This document shows, piece after piece, positions 62,635 through 64,000 of a stretch of 64,000 nucleotides of DNA (the stretch's first letter is position 1; the number at the start of each line of letters is the position of its first letter). The stretch lies in contig UQLZ01000002.1 of NCBI GenBank assembly GCA_900541935.1, forward strand, positions 1 through 64,000, in the 5' to 3' direction. Origin of the DNA: an uncultured Prevotellaceae bacterium. GTDB taxonomy: Bacteria; Bacteroidota; Bacteroidia; Bacteroidales; Muribaculaceae. The notes beneath the pieces were generated by a model. The model searched no databases, was not told the origin of the DNA, and saw nothing but the letters and a program-made list of their open reading frames with translations. Made by a program: the position numbers and the translations under genes.

Positions 62635-62641
62635 TAGTTGT

Positions 62642-63505
62642 ATGGAAAAGCATAGCGAATATATATCTCCTTTTGCTCACGAAGAGTTAATGGATAAACT
62701 GAGAAAGATCAAACATGTTGCCCTTGATATGGATGGTACTATTTATATGGGTTCAACATTATTCCCGTTCACTAAGCAATTTCTAAGTGATTTGAGCAAT
62801 AATGGAATAGGTTATTCTTTCTTGACAAATAATCCGACAAAGAGTCAGTCTGATTACTTGCAAAAACTGAAAAATTTAGGAATTGAAGCAGATCCAGAAG
62901 TAATGTACACATCTTCGATTGCAACAATTGAATATCTGAAAGTGAAATTCCCTGAAGCAAAGAATCTGTTTATATTGGGAACTCCAAGTATGATATCAGA
63001 ATTTGAGGCTGCTGGTTATATTTCTCTTTCTGAAGATACGTCAATTCGCCCAGATGTTCTCGTTGTTGCATTTGATACAACATTGGTTTACAAAAGACTT
63101 TGTACTGCATCATGGTGGGCATCTCAAGGAATTCCTTATGTGGCAACAAATCCTGATAGGGTTTGTCCTACTGACTTGGATACTATTCTTGTTGACTGCG
63201 GTTCTATATGCAAGTGTATTGAGCATGCAACAGGAAGATGTCCGGATATTGTTATTGGAAAGCCAAATCCAGATATGCTTGAGGGGATTAAGCGCATGTA
63301 TAATCTGGATGCAGAAGAAATTGCAATGTGCGGTGACAGAATTTATACTGATGTTGCAACTGCTCAAAATGCGGGAGCCTTCGGTGTTCTGGTACTTTCT
63401 GGCGAAAGCACATTAGTAGATGTCGAGAAAGCAGAGCGTAAGCCGGATGTGACGACAAAAGATATACAAGTTTTTGGACGCTTATTGCTTGAATCAAAAT
63501 TGTAA
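62642..63505 (+). CDS. HAD-IIA phosphatase (NagD-like), candidate glycerol-3-phosphate phosphatase
   Basis: This 287-residue HAD hydrolase has motif I ALDMDGTIYMGS, motif II FLTNNPTKSQ, and motifs III/IV in IGKPNPDML and MCGDRIYTDVATAQNAGAFG. HAD-IIA enzymes dephosphorylate small phosphate compounds such as phosphoglycolate, nucleotides or glycerol-3-phosphate. Position in the glp operon points to glycerol-3-phosphate or a relative, as inference. An earlier ATG at 62606 would overlap the transporter by 29 bases; I prefer 62642. Confidence 0.88.
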   Translation: MEKHSEYISPFAHEELMDKLRKIKHVALDMDGTIYMGSTLFPFTKQFLSDLSNNGIGYSFLTNNPTKSQSDYLQKLKNLGIEADPEVMYTSSIATIEYLKVKFPEAKNLFILGTPSMISEFEAAGYISLSEDTSIRPDVLVVAFDTTLVYKRLCTASWWASQGIPYVATNPDRVCPTDLDTILVDCGSICKCIEHATGRCPDIVIGKPNPDMLEGIKRMYNLDAEEIAMCGDRIYTDVATAQNAGAFGVLVLSGESTLVDVEKAERKPDVTTKDIQVFGRLLLESKL

Positions 63506-63562
63506 TCACAAAAACAAACATAAAACAACAAATTACTTAATGTTTAATTAAAATTTAGTATT

Positions 63563-64000
63563 ATGAATCGTAAATTATTCCTTTCTTTATTTGCTAGTGC
63601 ACTTTTAGTTCCTAGTATTGCAGTCGCTGAACCAACTGCAAGTCCAGAACCTGCTGCAGAACCTGAAGCAGTAGCCCAAAATGCAGAAAAAAACACATGG
63701 CAGAAAATATTGGAGAAAATGCCTAAATTTTCTGGATATTTGCAGGCTGGCTATAACTGGACTCATAATGACGTTAAATCAACATCTTCTTTCCAAGCAA
63801 AGAGATTACGTTTGATTATGGATGGTAATGTTGGCGAAAAATTTGATTTCCGCTTGCAAATTGAAGCATTCAATGGTATCGGTGGTTCAACTAATGGTAA
63901 CGGACAAAAGAACATACAAGTAATGGACGCGTTTGCAACTTGGAAAATCTGTCCGGAATTCAAGGTAAGAGTCGGTCAGTTCTATACACCACTTGGTTAT
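63563..64000 (+). CDS. Outer-membrane porin, start only (runs off window)
   Basis: A frame open from the ATG at 63563 to the end encodes 146 residues: a signal peptide (KLFLSLFASALLVPSIAVAE), a proline- and alanine-rich stretch, then beta-strands with FSGYLQAGYNWTHND, FQAKRLRLIMDGNVGEKFDF and KVRVGQFYTPLGY. This pattern fits the phosphate-selective porin O/P group. It is 57 bases after the phosphatase gene on the same strand and may take up organophosphates for the same pathway. Confidence 0.82.
   Translation, partial: MNRKLFLSLFASALLVPSIAVAEPTASPEPAAEPEAVAQNAEKNTWQKILEKMPKFSGYLQAGYNWTHNDVKSTSSFQAKRLRLIMDGNVGEKFDFRLQIEAFNGIGGSTNGNGQKNIQVMDAFATWKICPEFKVRVGQFYTPLGY

Noticed and set aside
1..64000. 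CRISPR arrays, insertion sequences, prophage or integrase
   Set aside because: I saw no regularly spaced repeats, transposase, integrase or phage structural gene by reading the window. A systematic search was not possible.

Overview
The window looks like a chromosome segment of a low-GC member of the Bacteroidales (phylum Bacteroidota). The reasons are the many promoter-like sites of the Bacteroidetes type (TTTG, about 20 bases, TAnnTTTG) and typical families: DUF4270 and DUF4493 lipoproteins, a DUF5686 outer-membrane protein, a MotA/TolQ/ExbD/ExbD/TonB cluster, a folP-cdaA pair, an NQR operon, and a small RNA resembling Bacteroidales-1/6S RNA downstream of rplT. No genus can be named from the sequence alone. 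I saw no insertion sequence, prophage, CRISPR array or rRNA.

Layout. 1-3.1 kb: a small HU-like protein, an HU/transmembrane/LysM fusion, and a convergent type II NADH dehydrogenase. 3.2-9.6 kb: a TPR protein, then thrS-infC-rpmI-rplT (thrS carries a one-base deletion in this sequence), the 6S-like RNA and a MarC-family protein. 9.7-21.4 kb: a surface-polysaccharide region with a WecA-type transferase, a Wzc-type tyrosine kinase, rfbA, rfbC, a decayed acyltransferase, rfbD, rfbB (the complete dTDP-L-rhamnose pathway), a Wzx-type flippase and a DUF4493 lipoprotein. 21.4-31.8 kb: argB, two unknown lipoproteins, a membrane protein, rsgA, tRNA-Thr(CGT), DUF4270, a short GT5-type protein, DUF5686 and a NERD protein. 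31.9-37.7 kb: nqrA-F on the minus strand. 38-41.2 kb: the TonB energy-transduction operon. 41.3-54.4 kb: a uracil-DNA-glycosylase-like protein, then a long plus-strand run (dedA, rpe, dgt, a TPM protein, a RyR-domain protein, a two-TM/two-RCK channel-like protein ending in a RyR domain, a TIR/WG-repeat membrane protein), two SNF transporters around a small membrane protein, folP and cdaA. 54.4-64 kb: a DeoR/GlpR-type repressor divergent from glpABC, two OPA-family transporters, a HAD-IIA phosphatase and the start of a porin.

The most unusual unit is 44.7-49.6 kb. Four tightly packed genes join a TIR domain, two RyR domains and an RCK channel-like protein whose pore segment reads DPGN, as in plant CASTOR/POLLUX-type channels, rather than a potassium filter. 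I propose as inference that a TIR-made nucleotide could be sensed by RyR domains and open an ion channel, a bacterial counterpart of cADPR/ryanodine-receptor signalling. The unit has no transposase or base-composition break that I can see by eye, so it may be a resident stress or defence system.

The other regions fit an anaerobic or microaerobic sodium-based physiology. NQR would pump Na+ that the SNF symporters could use, TonB/Exb energises outer-membrane uptake, and the glp cluster imports and oxidises glycerol-3-phosphate under control of a repressor whose likely operator sites lie in the divergent intergenic region.
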